Positions 1 through 9,496 of a DNA stretch of 64,000 bases are shown here, one piece after another. Every line of letters starts with the position of its first letter. Position 1 is the first letter of the stretch. The DNA is from Mycolicibacterium mengxianglii (GTDB lineage: Bacteria > Actinomycetota > Actinomycetes > Mycobacteriales > Mycobacteriaceae). The notes beneath the pieces were generated by a model. The model made no database searches. It had not been told where the DNA came from and saw nothing but the letters and a program-made list of their open reading frames with translations. Made by a program: the position numbers and the translations under genes. The stretch spans positions 4,092,001 through 4,156,000 of the forward strand of contig NZ_CP065373.1 in the NCBI RefSeq assembly GCF_015710575.1. The letters are read 5' to 3'.

Positions 1-1
1 C

Positions 2-1561
2 CTGACCGCGATCATCGGCCCCTCGGGTGCCGGCAAGTCCACGTTCGCCAAGCAGGTCGCCGGACTCACCCACCCGACCGACGGCCGGGTGACCTTCGAG
101 GGCCACGACATCCACGCCGAGTACGCCTCGCTGCGCTCCCGGATCGGCATGGTCCCCCAAGACGATGTGGTCCACGGCCAGCTGACGGTGAAGCAGGCGC
201 TGATGTACGCCGCGGAGCTGCGGCTGCCGCCGGACACCACGAAGGAAGACCGCGAGCGCGTGGTCATGCAGGTCCTCGAGGAACTCGAGATGACCAAGCA
301 CCTCGAGACCCGCGTGGACAAGCTCTCCGGCGGCCAGCGCAAGCGCGCCTCGGTCGCGCTCGAGCTGCTGACCGGGCCGTCGTTGCTGATCCTCGACGAA
401 CCGACCTCCGGCCTCGACCCGGCACTGGACCGCCAGGTCATGACGATGCTGCGCCAGCTCGCCGACGCCGGACGTGTGGTGCTGGTGGTGACGCACTCGC
501 TGACCTATCTCGATGTCTGCGATCAGGTGCTGCTGCTGGCTCCCGGCGGCAAGACCGCCTTCTACGGACCGCCGAGCCAGATCGGCGCCGAACTGGGCAC
601 CACCAACTGGGCCGACATCTTCTCGACCGTCGCCGGCGACCCCGAAGAAGCGGGCCGGCGGTACTTGGCGCGCAGCGGTCCCCCGCCGCAAGCGGAAGCC
701 TCATCCGCCCCCGCGGACATGGGTGAGCCGACCAGCACCAGTATTCGACGGCAGTTCTCGACGATCGCCCGGCGACAGATGCGGTTGACCATCTCCGACC
801 GCGGCTACTTCATCTTCCTGGCGATACTGCCCTTCATCATGGGTGTGCTGTCGCTGTCGGTGCCCGGCACCGTCGGCTTCGGCGTCCCCGACCCGATGGG
901 CGACGCTCCCAACGAGCCCGGCCAGATTCTGGTGCTGCTCAACGTCGGCGCGATCTTCATGGGTACCGCACTGACAGTCCGTGACCTCATCGGCGAGCGC
1001 GCCATCTTCCGTCGGGAGCAGGCAGTCGGGTTGTCGACGACGGCCTATCTGTTGGCCAAGGTGTGCATCTTCGCGGTGTTCGCGATCCTGCAGTCCTCGA
1101 TCGTCACGGCCATCACCATCGCCGGCAAGGGCGCTCCGACGCAGGGGTCGCTGTCATTCCTGAGCCCGACCGCCGAGCTGTTCGTCGTGATGGGCGCGAC
1201 GACGGTGACCGCGGCCATGGTCGGTCTGGCGTTGTCGGCGCTGGCGAAATCCAATGAGCAGATCATGCCGCTGCTGGTGGTCGCCGTCATGAGTCAGCTG
1301 GTGTTCTCCGGCGGCATGATCCCGGTGACGGACCGGCTGGTGCTCGATCAGCTCTCCTGGATCACGCCGGCCCGTTGGGGTTTCGCGGCGTCGGCGTCCA
1401 CGGTGGACCTGATCCACCTGGTGCCTGGCCCGCTGACACCCAAGGACTCACATTGGGAGCACACCGCGTCGGCCTGGTGGTTCGACATGGGGATGCTGGC
1501 GCTGTTGAGCGTGGGGTACCTGACGTTCGTCCGGTGGAAGATCCGGCTCAAGGCGGGCTAG
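2..1561 (+). CDS. ABC exporter, ATPase fused to ABC-2 permease (Rv1747-like), 5'-truncated by window edge
   Basis: The gene enters from the left edge, and its reading frame is open from base 2. The nucleotide-binding domain comes first: Walker A (GPSGAGKST) is encoded at about bases 20-46, the ABC signature LSGGQRKR at about 325-350, and Walker B LLILDEPTSGLDP follows. From roughly base 780 an ABC-2 type permease domain with about six hydrophobic segments completes the protein. This ATPase-then-permease order matches M. tuberculosis Rv1747, a half-size exporter with N-terminal FHA domains. Any FHA domain here would lie outside the window, so that part is inferred. The substrate cannot be read from sequence; Rv1747 has been linked to cell-wall lipid-linked oligosaccharides. 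The stop at 1561 is followed within 15 bases by the stop of the opposing gene. Confidence 0.88.
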   Translation: MTAIIGPSGAGKSTFAKQVAGLTHPTDGRVTFEGHDIHAEYASLRSRIGMVPQDDVVHGQLTVKQALMYAAELRLPPDTTKEDRERVVMQVLEELEMTKHLETRVDKLSGGQRKRASVALELLTGPSLLILDEPTSGLDPALDRQVMTMLRQLADAGRVVLVVTHSLTYLDVCDQVLLLAPGGKTAFYGPPSQIGAELGTTNWADIFSTVAGDPEEAGRRYLARSGPPPQAEASSAPADMGEPTSTSIRRQFSTIARRQMRLTISDRGYFIFLAILPFIMGVLSLSVPGTVGFGVPDPMGDAPNEPGQILVLLNVGAIFMGTALTVRDLIGERAIFRREQAVGLSTTAYLLAKVCIFAVFAILQSSIVTAITIAGKGAPTQGSLSFLSPTAELFVVMGATTVTAAMVGLALSALAKSNEQIMPLLVVAVMSQLVFSGGMIPVTDRLVLDQLSWITPARWGFAASASTVDLIHLVPGPLTPKDSHWEHTASAWWFDMGMLALLSVGYLTFVRWKIRLKAG

Positions 1562-1573
1562 CCGTACTGACAC

Positions 1574-3367
1574 CTAGCCGCCGGCTCCGGAGTAGCCGTC
1601 GATGTGAGTGCCGGTCCGGTCGGTGCGTACCGCCAATAACACGCCCGGCGCTGCACCGATCCCGCGGACACTCCCCCAGGGTTGTGGGATTCGGGTCATC
1701 GGCGCGCAGGTCTGCCGGTCGAAGGACTGCAGCAGCGTCCCCGACTCCTGGGTCAGGTCGGTGAACATGTAGAGCACGAACTGGTCGGCCAGCCAACTCA
1801 CGTCGGTCCCGGAGTACGGCTGCTCTGGTACGCCTGCCGGCGTGCTACAGCGCGGCACTCCGTCCGGGCCGTACACCGTGCGCGCGGGATCGTCGTCGAC
1901 GCGACCGGCGAGGAACTCCGGAACGGACTCCGTGCTTGTGACAATCGAGTACGGCTGCACCTGGCTGGATCGCAGCGCTCCTTCGGCGCTCAGGTAACCG
2001 AGGTGTTCGCCGGACTTCGCCTTCACCGAGTAGGCCACCCCGCCCTCTCCGGCCGGCGTCACCGTGATGTCGAGGTACCTGCGGCCGTGGACCGGATACT
2101 GCCCGGTGACGACGGGGACCGAGGCGGTCACCTCTCCGGTTCGGGGATCCAGCGTGCGCGCTGTGACCGTCACCGCGCCCGCCTGACTGCACTGGGTGAA
2201 CGCCATAACGGCGTCGGCGCGCTCGACCACATCCCCACCCACCTGCTCACCGGCGTCCTCGCATCGTTGTGGGGAGTCGATGCTCCACAATGCGGCACCG
2301 GTGCGCGGATCGTAGGCCTTCCAGCCTTCGTCGGACCGCGCAATCAGGTGACGCGCCGGCCAGGACCACTGGTGCGGCCACAGGTCGGAGTTGCTGGCTG
2401 AACCGAACGCCGCCACCAGCGAGGGGGCAGTGCTCATCCAGAGCTGCTCGCCGGTCATCGCGTCGAGTGCGACCAGCGCAGCAGGCTCCTGCCGGTCCGG
2501 GTCGGCGTGCAGCAGAAGGATCACCGTGCGGCCGCCGTCGTAGACGTTCGCGCGCTGCACGGCCAAGTCCCCCGGCCCGGTCCGGCGGTAGTGCCACCGG
2601 GGCCGGCCTGCGGAGTCATAGGCCGTCAGCGTGCCGTCCTGCACCGCGATGAAACCGGCACCGGCGGCGGCGACGGTGACGTCGGTGCCGTCGGACCTCT
2701 CCGATTCGTTGCGATCGGAGACCTTCATCGAGAACACCCGCTCGCCGAGGTCGGCCGGCACCGGTGGAATGGGAGCATCGGCGGCCTGGGTGGCGTCGAC
2801 GAAGCGGCTGTCGTCACCGGCCCGCACGGCCGCCCACACCGCCCCCGCCGAACCCGCTGTGGCGAGCACCAATCCGACGACCAGAGCTACCGGACCCGTA
2901 CGGCGCGGCGGCGGAGCGATCCCGAACAGCGCAGCCAAGCTGCCGGCGGCGGCCAGCAGCCAGGCCACCGCTGCGGCCGGTACCTGTTGACTGCGAACGA
3001 AGTCCACCGACGTCGCCCGCAACACCGCGATGACGTCCACGCTGTTGACGAGGAAGTAGATGCCGACGATGGCGGTGACAAGCGCCGCAGCGATGGTGAC
3101 CATCAGGTGTTTCGCGGTCCTGGCGGCCAGCAGCAGCACCAGCAGCGCCACCGCCACCGCCACCGCCGTCATGGCGGTGCTCTCCGGGGTGCGGTACCAG
3201 AGTTCGGCGGTCAGCTCGTGCGGGAGCTCGATCCGGCCGGCGGCCGTCAGGCTCCACGCGCCGAGGGCCGCCGCGCACCCGAGCGTGACCGCGGCGATCC
3301 CGGCACAGGCCTGCGTCAGCCGCCACCCCAGTCGACCGAAACCGGAAGCGTTGTCATTTGTCATCAC
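1574..3367 (-). CDS. Membrane-anchored PQQ-like beta-propeller protein
   Basis: The 597-residue product has four or five hydrophobic segments in its first 185 residues, separated by short polar stretches. A long soluble region follows, with repeated motifs such as GTLTAYDSAG, LVALDAMTGEQLW and WKAYDPRTGAALW. Motifs of the A-x-D-x-x-T-G-x-x-x-W type are the blades of PQQ-like or BamB-like beta-propellers. No dehydrogenase active site is apparent, so a binding or scaffold role at the outer face of the membrane is more likely than catalysis. A second possible Met lies one codon downstream at 3364. The gene is convergent with the ABC exporter and lies in the same direction as the mfp operon, 35 bases downstream of mfpA, so some read-through is possible. 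The function is unknown. Confidence 0.8.
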   Translation of the reverse strand: MMTNDNASGFGRLGWRLTQACAGIAAVTLGCAAALGAWSLTAAGRIELPHELTAELWYRTPESTAMTAVAVAVALLVLLLAARTAKHLMVTIAAALVTAIVGIYFLVNSVDVIAVLRATSVDFVRSQQVPAAAVAWLLAAAGSLAALFGIAPPPRRTGPVALVVGLVLATAGSAGAVWAAVRAGDDSRFVDATQAADAPIPPVPADLGERVFSMKVSDRNESERSDGTDVTVAAAGAGFIAVQDGTLTAYDSAGRPRWHYRRTGPGDLAVQRANVYDGGRTVILLLHADPDRQEPAALVALDAMTGEQLWMSTAPSLVAAFGSASNSDLWPHQWSWPARHLIARSDEGWKAYDPRTGAALWSIDSPQRCEDAGEQVGGDVVERADAVMAFTQCSQAGAVTVTARTLDPRTGEVTASVPVVTGQYPVHGRRYLDITVTPAGEGGVAYSVKAKSGEHLGYLSAEGALRSSQVQPYSIVTSTESVPEFLAGRVDDDPARTVYGPDGVPRCSTPAGVPEQPYSGTDVSWLADQFVLYMFTDLTQESGTLLQSFDRQTCAPMTRIPQPWGSVRGIGAAPGVLLAVRTDRTGTHIDGYSGAGG

Positions 3368-3402
3368 CGTGCATTACAACCGCCGGTGCCGCGGTGGGCA
3401 AT

Positions 3403-3966
3403 TCAGTCCCCGTGCACGTCGAGTCCGTGCGCCGCGGCGAACGACAATGCCTGCGGGAGGTCGATCCGGGCGCCGCGCACCGACGCCAGTGTCCAGATGT
3501 CGGGGTCCACCCGGGCCCCGCGCAGATCCGCCGAATCGAAGCGCGCTCCCCTGACCCGCGCGCCGGACAGATCCGCTCCCCGCAGCACCGCCTTGCGCAG
3601 ATCGGTCTCCACCAAGCCGGCTTCGCGCAGCCGGCAGCCGGTCAGGTTCACCCCACGCAGGTCGACGCCGGCCAGCACTGCCAGCGTCAGATCCACCTCA
3701 TCGAAGGTCACCGGCCGCAGCCGACACTCGGTGAACACCGATCCCATCAGACTGCAGTTGCGAAACGTGCTGTGCCACAAAGAAGCTCGATTGAACTTGC
3801 AGTTGCGGAAGGCAGACCCGAGATGTTCGGATTCGGCGAGGTTGACACCGCTGAAGTCGCAACCGTCGAAGACGGTTCGTTCGGTGCGCAGACCCACGAG
3901 GTCGTCGCCGTCGCGGAAATCGTGCTCGACGAATTCACGCTCGACCCAGGTTTGTGGTTCAGACAT
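3403..3966 (-). CDS. mfpA: Pentapeptide-repeat protein MfpA, gyrase-binding DNA mimic
   Basis: The 187-residue protein is built almost wholly of pentapeptide repeats of the A(D/N)LXX type, for example FSGVNLAES, LRGVNLTGC and LRGADLSGARVRGA. These fold as a right-handed quadrilateral beta-helix. In M. tuberculosis and M. smegmatis, MfpA mimics B-form DNA, binds DNA gyrase and modulates fluoroquinolone sensitivity. The closing motif AAAHGL matches the end of that family. I chose the Met at 3966 (MSEPQTWVE) because it lies 4 bases beyond the mfpB stop and gives the family length (183 to about 192 residues). An upstream Met at 4002 would overlap mfpB. It is the last gene of the mfp conservon. 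Confidence 0.93.
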   Translation of the reverse strand: MSEPQTWVEREFVEHDFRDGDDLVGLRTERTVFDGCDFSGVNLAESEHLGSAFRNCKFNRASLWHSTFRNCSLMGSVFTECRLRPVTFDEVDLTLAVLAGVDLRGVNLTGCRLREAGLVETDLRKAVLRGADLSGARVRGARFDSADLRGARVDPDIWTLASVRGARIDLPQALSFAAAHGLDVHGD

Positions 3967-3970
3967 CCAA

Positions 3971-4573
3971 TCAGCCTGCAGCGGACAACGACTGCAGTGC
4001 AAACTCGCTGACCGCGATCAGCGCGCGCTTGGCCGAGTCGCGGTCGCGGGCGTCGACGCCGATCACCGGGATCCGCGGTGCCAACGCCAACGCGCTACGC
4101 ACCTCGTCCACGGCGAACCGCTGCGCGCCGTCGAATTCGTTGACCGCGACGATGAACGGGATCTTGCGGTCCTCGAAGAAGTCGACCGCGGCGAAACTGT
4201 CCGCCAACCGCCGGGTGTCGACCAGGACGATGGCGCCGATCGCCCCGTGCACCAGGTCGTCCCACATGAACCAGAAGCGGCGTTGGCCCGGGGTGCCGAA
4301 CAGGTACAGCACCAGATCCTCATCGAGGGTGATCCGGCCGAAATCCATCGCCACCGTGGTGGTGGATTTCGCCGGGGTGGGCTCCAGTTCGTCCACGCCG
4401 GCGGAGACGTTGGTCACCATTGCCTCGGTACGCAGCGGCATGATCTCGGAAACAGCCCCGACGAACGTGGTCTTGCCGACCCCGAAACCGCCTGCGATGA
4501 CGATCTTGGTGGAGGCGGCATCACGCGCCCCCGCCCGCGGGAGGTGTCCCGACTCAGAGCGCCCGTAGGCCAC
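3971..4573 (-). CDS. mfpB: Small Ras-like GTPase MfpB of the mfp conservon
   Basis: The product is a 200-residue GTP-binding protein of the conservon ATP/GTP-binding family. The G1 loop GGFGVGKTT lies near residues 28-36 and a G3-like LFGTPGQ near residue 91. The G4 position reads NEFD where classical Ras proteins have NKxD, a small departure that may relax guanine specificity. In M. smegmatis MfpB has been reported to cooperate with MfpA at gyrase in a nucleotide-dependent way. Its first 20 bases overlap the end of mfpC, which suggests translational coupling, and mfpA follows after 4 bases. MglA-like or Arl-like small GTPases are the nearest structural relatives. Confidence 0.92.
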   Translation of the reverse strand: MAYGRSESGHLPRAGARDAASTKIVIAGGFGVGKTTFVGAVSEIMPLRTEAMVTNVSAGVDELEPTPAKSTTTVAMDFGRITLDEDLVLYLFGTPGQRRFWFMWDDLVHGAIGAIVLVDTRRLADSFAAVDFFEDRKIPFIVAVNEFDGAQRFAVDEVRSALALAPRIPVIGVDARDRDSAKRALIAVSEFALQSLSAAG

Positions 4574-4925
4574 GAAGAGTCCTTCCTATCAGTTCAACAC
4601 GCTCGTCTTTGGTGGAGCTGTCGGTCAACGTCGTATGCACTTGAAGGTAACCCCCGGTGACCAGATCCCCGATCAGGACACGGGCTACACCCAGCGGAAC
4701 ATCGAGGCGGGCTGAGATCTCCGCCACTGACGGACTCTTGATGCAGAGTCCGATGATCTTGGCGTTCAGACCGTTGGGCGGCCACCGGTGGAACAGCGCC
4801 GACTGGACCGTCTGGATCTGCGCTTCCAGCGGCAGGTCGACGCTGGCCTCGGTACGGCCCGCGGTCAGCGTGTAGGGCCGGACGAGGTTGGCCTCACGGG
4901 GCGGGTTCGGGTCGGCAGGTTCCAT
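4554..4925 (-). CDS. mfpC: DUF742 protein MfpC of the mfp conservon
   Basis: The 123-residue DUF742 protein begins MEPADPNPP and carries the typical LVRPYTLTAGRTE segment near residue 14. A winged-helix-like middle follows with SVAEISARLDVPLGVARVLIGDL. In Streptomyces cvn and mycobacterial mfp conservons this protein lies between the roadblock protein and the GTPase and is thought to link kinase-like and GTPase parts at the membrane. It starts 6 bases after the mfpD stop and overlaps mfpB by 20 bases, consistent with one transcript. No catalytic residues are expected or seen. The helix-turn-helix character is an inference from sequence pattern; DNA binding is not shown. Confidence 0.9.
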   Translation of the reverse strand: MEPADPNPPREANLVRPYTLTAGRTEASVDLPLEAQIQTVQSALFHRWPPNGLNAKIIGLCIKSPSVAEISARLDVPLGVARVLIGDLVTGGYLQVHTTLTDSSTKDERVELIGRTLRGLRAL

Positions 4926-4931
4926 CGTGGG

Positions 4932-5366
4932 TCACGAGTTTTGGGTGGCGCGGCGCCGGGTCGAGGAGACCACCCCGCCGACCCGTTCGGCGAGCAGCGC
5001 CATCTCATACCCGACCTGACCGATATCGCAGGACTTGGATGCCAGGGTCGCCAGTTGGGAGCCGTCGCCGACCTGCATGATCAGCACGTAGCCGTGGTCC
5101 ATCTCGACGACGGACTGCAGCACCCGGCCGCCGTCGAACAGCTGCGCTGCCCCGGCGGACAGGCTGGCCAATCCGGAGGTGACGGCCGCGAGCTGGTCGG
5201 CGCGCTCCGCGGGCAGGTGGTCGCTGGCGGCGATGAGCAGGCCGTCAACTGACACCAGGACCGCGTGCGCGACACCGGGGATGTCCCTGGCGAACTTGGA
5301 CACCAGCCAGTCCAGCGGGTTTTCCTGGGACGAACGCGGGGGTGACGAACCCGGCGGGGAGCTCAT
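4932..5366 (-). CDS. mfpD: Roadblock/LC7-domain protein MfpD of the mfp conservon
   Basis: The 144-residue protein has a central roadblock/LC7 fold ([21 protein letters not shown] through [10 protein letters not shown]). Short disordered ends surround it: a Ser/Pro-rich N-terminus and a basic STRRRATQ C-terminus. In MglB-like families this fold acts as a GTPase-activating or scaffolding partner, so MfpB is the natural partner, although that is an inference. Its start overlaps the mfpE stop by four bases (ATGA, 5363-5366), a typical translational coupling signal. M. tuberculosis Rv3364c is the matching gene, and that protein has been reported outside the cell acting on host cathepsin G. Confidence 0.92.
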   Translation of the reverse strand: MSSPPGSSPPRSSQENPLDWLVSKFARDIPGVAHAVLVSVDGLLIAASDHLPAERADQLAAVTSGLASLSAGAAQLFDGGRVLQSVVEMDHGYVLIMQVGDGSQLATLASKSCDIGQVGYEMALLAERVGGVVSSTRRRATQNS

Positions 5367-8035
5367 TCGTGATCGTGTCCTTCGGTTGTGTTGCCACCGG
5401 CATGCGAACGCCCCGCACGCACACCGGAGAAGTGCTTGCCCAACGCGGATCGGATGGCGTCGGGGTCCCGGACGTCGGCCCGCTCGTCATCCTCGTGGCC
5501 GGTCCCGTTGACCGGCCCTGCGCTGCGCTCTGCCGGCGAGGTCCCACCCGGCACCAGTCGGGCGCCCGGCGAACGGACGGGCAACCCGTGGTCGGTGTGC
5601 GACTCCACCGGGACGTTCTCCACCTCCGCGGCCGCCGCCCAGCCGTTGTCCCACACCGACTTCCAGTCCTGAGGTATGGCCAGTTCGTGCGGGTCCACCA
5701 GCCACTCGTTCATCATGTTCTGGTAGATCAGGTCGACGTCGGAGCTGCCGGGACGGGGTTCTTCTTGTTCGGGTTCTGATTCGGGTTCGGGCGTCGTGGG
5801 TCGCTCACTGTCCTGCGTTTCCCATTGAGCCTGCCGGCGGGAGGCGAAGAACCCGGAGGTGTCGGCCGGTGCGTTCGCCGCCACCGGTTCCTCGGATTCG
5901 TCGGCGCTTTCCCACCAGACCGGCTGCTCTTCGGCGGCTTCCTGGACCGGGGCGCCGGTGATCCCGCTGGAGCCCGGATTGCGCCGCGGCAGCGGGGTGA
6001 CCGAGGCCGGCTCCGCCTGCGGCGGCGTGTCGGTGCCGGAGCGGACGGGTTCTGAGAACAACGACGGCGCCGGCGCGGGCGGGGTCTCGGCTGCAGGCGC
6101 CCGGGTCGGGTGCGGTGCCGCCGGGGCGACCGCGGATTCTTTCAGGAGTTCCGGCGGCACGTACAGCTGTGCGGTGGTGCCGCTGCCGTCGGACGGGGCG
6201 AGCAGTCGCACGGTCATGCCGTGCTGACCGGCCAGCCGACCGACGACGAACAACCCCATGTGCCGGGCGCTGTCCGGGCTGACCTCGCCACCGGCATTGA
6301 GTCGCATATTGGCGATGCGCAGGTCACTTTCGGTCATGCCGAGGCCGGCGTCGTCGACGTCGACCAGGACCCCGCCGTTGCTGGTGTGCACCGCGCTCAC
6401 CCGGACCTGCTCGGTGGGCGGTGAGTACCGCAACGCATTGTCGATCAGCTCCGCCAGCAGGTGCACCGCGTCACCGGCAACCGACCCGAGGACCGCGCAG
6501 TCCGGCACCATGCCGGTCTCCACCCGCTGGTACTCCTCGACTTCGGAGGCAGCGGCGCCGATCAGCGACGCCAGCGGCACCGGCTCACGCTGTTCGCGGC
6601 TCACCTGCGCGCCGGCGAGCACCAGCAGGTTGGCACCGTTGCGGCGCATCCGGGTGGCGAGGTGGTCGAGCCGGAACAAGCTGTCGAGCCGGTCCGGGTC
6701 CTCTTCGTCGCGTTCGAGCCGGTCGATCAGCGACAACTGTTGATCAACAAGCGATTTGTTGCGCCGCGACATGGTCTCGAACATGTCGTTGACCGTCACC
6801 CGAAGCCGAGCCTCGTCGCCGGCCAACAGCAGCGCCTGGGTGTGCAACTCGTCCACCGCATGCGCCACCTGACCGATCTCTTCGGTGGTGTGGATGGGCA
6901 GTGGGTCCGGTTCCCGCTCGTCACCGGCCTTGACGCGGTCGATTTCGCGCACCAGATCCTCGTGGGCGATCTTCAACGCCCCGTCGCGCAGTCGGCTCAG
7001 CGGCCGCGTCAGAGACCGGGCGACCAGCCACACGATCAGCAGCACCAGGACGAACACGGCCAACACCACCGCGGCGTCGCGAATAGCGTCATTGCGCGCG
7101 TCGGCCGCCTCGTCGCGCACCGTGGTGATGATGCTGTCGGTGGTGTCGGTGATCAGTCGCTGGGCGATCTCGTCGGTGGCCTGAATCGATTGCAGCAGCT
7201 CCGGATTGCCCGGGAGGACACTCGCCGGGTCCGCCAGCGCCTCGGTCCGGTCCACCATCTGGCGGCGCAGGGCCGCGGCATCGTCGGAACCGCCGCCGAG
7301 CAGCGCGGCCATCCCCCGCACGGTGGACGGTTCGGTGCCGGCGAGAGCGACCATCGATGAACGCAATTCGGGTTCGGGCAGCGCCGCGCCGGATTCGACG
7401 AGCATCCGTTGCATCGCCATCTGACCGCGCGCACCGACTGCCCGGGCCAGCCCTTCGGCCTGCAGTCGCACGTTCTCGTCAGCGACCCGCGCCGACCCGG
7501 TGATGGCGGTTTCGGCGGTCAGCAACAGCGGCGAGAAGGTGGCGACCTGCTCCCGCAGGTTCGACTGACCGGCGTCGACCTTGGTCAGCAGTTGGGTCCC
7601 GAGCGCCACCAGGTTCGATGCCGCCAGCCGGACATCCGAGACCGGTCCGGTGCTGCCGATCCGTTGTTCGAGTTCAGCGCTGCGGGTGTCGTAGTCCGAC
7701 CTCGCCTGCGCGACGTCGCCGCCGGCGGCGGTGACCACCAGGACGTTCTCCAAGGCGGACATGTAGTCCGTGACGGCCGGGACCAGTTCGGCGCGGTCGG
7801 CGGCGACGCCGAGGTCACGGGCCTCCACGGTGCTGGAGTAGACGCGGACGCCGCCGAACACCGCAGCCAGCAGCAGCGGCACCACGGCGATGGCCACGAC
7901 CTTCCAGCGGACCGGCCAGTTGGTCAAGGACCAGCGCGACGGCCTGCTGATGGGCTCGACCTCCGCCGGCGCCGGCGCCGGTTGCGGCCGGCCCCCGGGA
8001 TCGGGGTAGGCAGCAGGCCGGTCGAACATCGTCAC
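5363..8035 (-). CDS. mfpE: Nitrate/nitrite-sensor-like histidine kinase MfpE, first gene of the conservon
   Basis: The 890-residue membrane protein has a transmembrane helix at about residues 45-66, a long extracytoplasmic sensor region of the NIT type, a second helix at about 320-340 and then a HAMP linker. A GHKL ATPase domain follows, with N box [12 protein letters not shown] near residue 530, G1 box DDAGLGM near 560 and G2 box [12 protein letters not shown] near 590. I see no clear HisKA H-box. The last 250 residues are Pro/Glu-rich and probably disordered. In M. tuberculosis this is Rv3365c. No response regulator is nearby, so signalling is presumed to go through MfpD, MfpC and MfpB. A 258-base divergent promoter region separates it from the next gene. 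Confidence 0.9.
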   Translation of the reverse strand: MTMFDRPAAYPDPGGRPQPAPAPAEVEPISRPSRWSLTNWPVRWKVVAIAVVPLLLAAVFGGVRVYSSTVEARDLGVAADRAELVPAVTDYMSALENVLVVTAAGGDVAQARSDYDTRSAELEQRIGSTGPVSDVRLAASNLVALGTQLLTKVDAGQSNLREQVATFSPLLLTAETAITGSARVADENVRLQAEGLARAVGARGQMAMQRMLVESGAALPEPELRSSMVALAGTEPSTVRGMAALLGGGSDDAAALRRQMVDRTEALADPASVLPGNPELLQSIQATDEIAQRLITDTTDSIITTVRDEAADARNDAIRDAAVVLAVFVLVLLIVWLVARSLTRPLSRLRDGALKIAHEDLVREIDRVKAGDEREPDPLPIHTTEEIGQVAHAVDELHTQALLLAGDEARLRVTVNDMFETMSRRNKSLVDQQLSLIDRLERDEEDPDRLDSLFRLDHLATRMRRNGANLLVLAGAQVSREQREPVPLASLIGAAASEVEEYQRVETGMVPDCAVLGSVAGDAVHLLAELIDNALRYSPPTEQVRVSAVHTSNGGVLVDVDDAGLGMTESDLRIANMRLNAGGEVSPDSARHMGLFVVGRLAGQHGMTVRLLAPSDGSGTTAQLYVPPELLKESAVAPAAPHPTRAPAAETPPAPAPSLFSEPVRSGTDTPPQAEPASVTPLPRRNPGSSGITGAPVQEAAEEQPVWWESADESEEPVAANAPADTSGFFASRRQAQWETQDSERPTTPEPESEPEQEEPRPGSSDVDLIYQNMMNEWLVDPHELAIPQDWKSVWDNGWAAAAEVENVPVESHTDHGLPVRSPGARLVPGGTSPAERSAGPVNGTGHEDDERADVRDPDAIRSALGKHFSGVRAGRSHAGGNTTEGHDHE

Positions 8036-8293
8036 CTCGACGTGTCCGTCTCCCGGGCTGCGCGACTGCTCGCGCCGCTGCCTGTTGGTGCTTCAGCGTC
8101 GTTCATAGGACTTCCTGCTAAGTTGGCCGACGGCGATTCGCCGCGAGCGCAATTCGCGTGGCAATTGGAGAAGTATGACAGCACCGCCCACACAGCTCCA
8201 CAGGCTGCGCTGACGGCCACGGCCCTCAGGTGCGGCGATAGCCGTCGAACGTCGGCCGGAGCAAACAATCAGTGACTGAACTGACATCATCGA

Positions 8294-8761
8294 GTGATGT
8301 TTCGACTGCTGTTCTACTCGCCCCGCATCGCGCCGAACACCGGAAATGCCATTCGAATGGTCGCGGCGACGGGCGCGGAGTTACATCTGGTCGAGCCGCT
8401 CGGATTTGACTTATCCGAGCCCAAATTGAAACGCGCCGGCCTCGACTACCACGACCTGGCGTCCGTCACGGTGCACCCGTCGCTGCCCGCCGCGTGGCAG
8501 GCGCTGCAACCGGAGCGCGTCTACGCATTCACCGCGCACGCGAACACTTCTTTCGCCGACATCGGCTACCGCGCCGGGGACGTGTTGATGTTCGGCCCGG
8601 AACCCACCGGCCTGGATCAGGAGACGCTCGCCGACCCCCACATCACCGCCCGGGTCCGGATCCCGATGCTGGCCGGACGGCGCTCGCTGAACCTGTCCAA
8701 CGCCGCGGCCGTGGCCGTCTACGAGGCGTGGCGCCAACACGGTTTCCCCGGCGCCATCTGA
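8294..8761 (+). CDS. spoU: SpoU/TrmL-type tRNA 2'-O-methyltransferase
   Basis: The 155-residue SPOUT methyltransferase has the family motifs in order: SPRIAPNTGNAIRM near the N-terminus, LMFGPEPTGLDQETL in the middle and IPMLAGRRSLNLSNAAAVAVYEAW near the end. The last segment forms the knotted SAM-binding site. TrmL methylates the ribose of the wobble nucleotide 34 in some tRNAs, and the size matches that subgroup rather than the larger rRNA enzymes. M. tuberculosis Rv3366 (spoU) lies at the same place beside Rv3365c. GTG at 8294 and ATG at 8297 are both possible starts, and I see no strong ribosome binding site for either. A strong hairpin follows directly after the stop. Confidence 0.9.
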   Translation: MMFRLLFYSPRIAPNTGNAIRMVAATGAELHLVEPLGFDLSEPKLKRAGLDYHDLASVTVHPSLPAAWQALQPERVYAFTAHANTSFADIGYRAGDVLMFGPEPTGLDQETLADPHITARVRIPMLAGRRSLNLSNAAAVAVYEAWRQHGFPGAI

Positions 8762-8787
8762 GTCGCCCAAACTCACGTTTGGGCGAC
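8762..8787. terminator. Perfect 11-bp hairpin between convergent genes
   Basis: GTCGCCCAAAC (8762-8772) pairs perfectly with GTTTGGGCGAC (8777-8787) across a 4-base loop. It begins one base after the spoU stop and lies 45 bases from the stop of the convergent nitroreductase gene. No T tract follows on either strand, as is common for mycobacterial terminators, so it probably serves both directions. Confidence 0.7.
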
Positions 8788-8832
8788 AAAGTCCGAGTGA
8801 ATGGCGCCAAAACGTCGATCTCGGCGCAGTGA

Positions 8833-9474
8833 CTACCAGGTGTCCCAGTGCGTCAGCTGCTCGGCCGGCAACCGCTTGGCCTTCTTGAAGTCGGTGCCCT
8901 TGGTGTAGGCGATCGGGAACAGGCCGCCCTGGCTGTACTTGTCGAACGGGATGCCGAGCAACTCGGCGGCCTGCTTCTCGCCGTCGCCCATCAGGTGCAG
9001 CGTCGTCCACGCCGAGCCCAGTCCGCGGGAGCGCAGCGCCAGCATGAAGCTCCACACCGCGGGCAGCAGCGAACCCCAGAACGACGCACTCATCCCGGCG
9101 GGCGCACCGTCGGGCCGACCTTCCAGGCACGGGATCATCAGCACCGGGACCTCGTGGAGGTGATCGTTGAGGTACTTGGCCGAACTCGCCACCGCATCCG
9201 CCGACTCGTCACGAACATCGCCGCGCTGCGGCTTCGGCAGGTCCAGGTACGGCGTCGCGCTGGTGGCGTAGATATCGGCCAGGGCCCTTTTCTTCTCGGG
9301 ATCTTCGACGAACACCCATTGCCAGCCCTGGGCGTTGGAGCCGGTAGGCGCCTGCAGCGCCAGATCCAGGCATTCCATGATCACCTCGCGCGGCACCGGC
9401 TTGTCGAAGTCGAGGCGCTTGCGGACCGAACGTGTGGTCGTCAGAAGTTCGTCGACAGACAGGTTGAGGGTCAT
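8833..9474 (-). CDS. FMN-dependent nitroreductase family protein
   Basis: The 213-residue protein has the nitroreductase fold: TTRSVRKRLDFDKPV with the flavin-phosphate-binding SxRxF-like pattern near residue 14, APTGSNAQGWQW near residue 42, and the C-terminal RSRGLGSAWTTLHL segment. Such enzymes use FMN and NAD(P)H to reduce nitro or quinone compounds, but the physiological substrate is unknown. The position matches M. tuberculosis Rv3368c. The gene is divergent from the next one with almost no spacer, since the start codon of each lies within about 25 bases of the other. Confidence 0.88.
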   Translation of the reverse strand: MTLNLSVDELLTTTRSVRKRLDFDKPVPREVIMECLDLALQAPTGSNAQGWQWVFVEDPEKKRALADIYATSATPYLDLPKPQRGDVRDESADAVASSAKYLNDHLHEVPVLMIPCLEGRPDGAPAGMSASFWGSLLPAVWSFMLALRSRGLGSAWTTLHLMGDGEKQAAELLGIPFDKYSQGGLFPIAYTKGTDFKKAKRLPAEQLTHWDTW

Positions 9475-9496
9475 GACCGGAGACTACATTCGTTTC

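Noticed and set aside
2507..4660. Long plus-strand open frame of about 717 codons opposite the beta-propeller and mfp genes
   Set aside because: It lies wholly antisense to well-supported genes, has Arg/Gln/His-rich shadow composition and no recognised domain. High GC makes such frames common.
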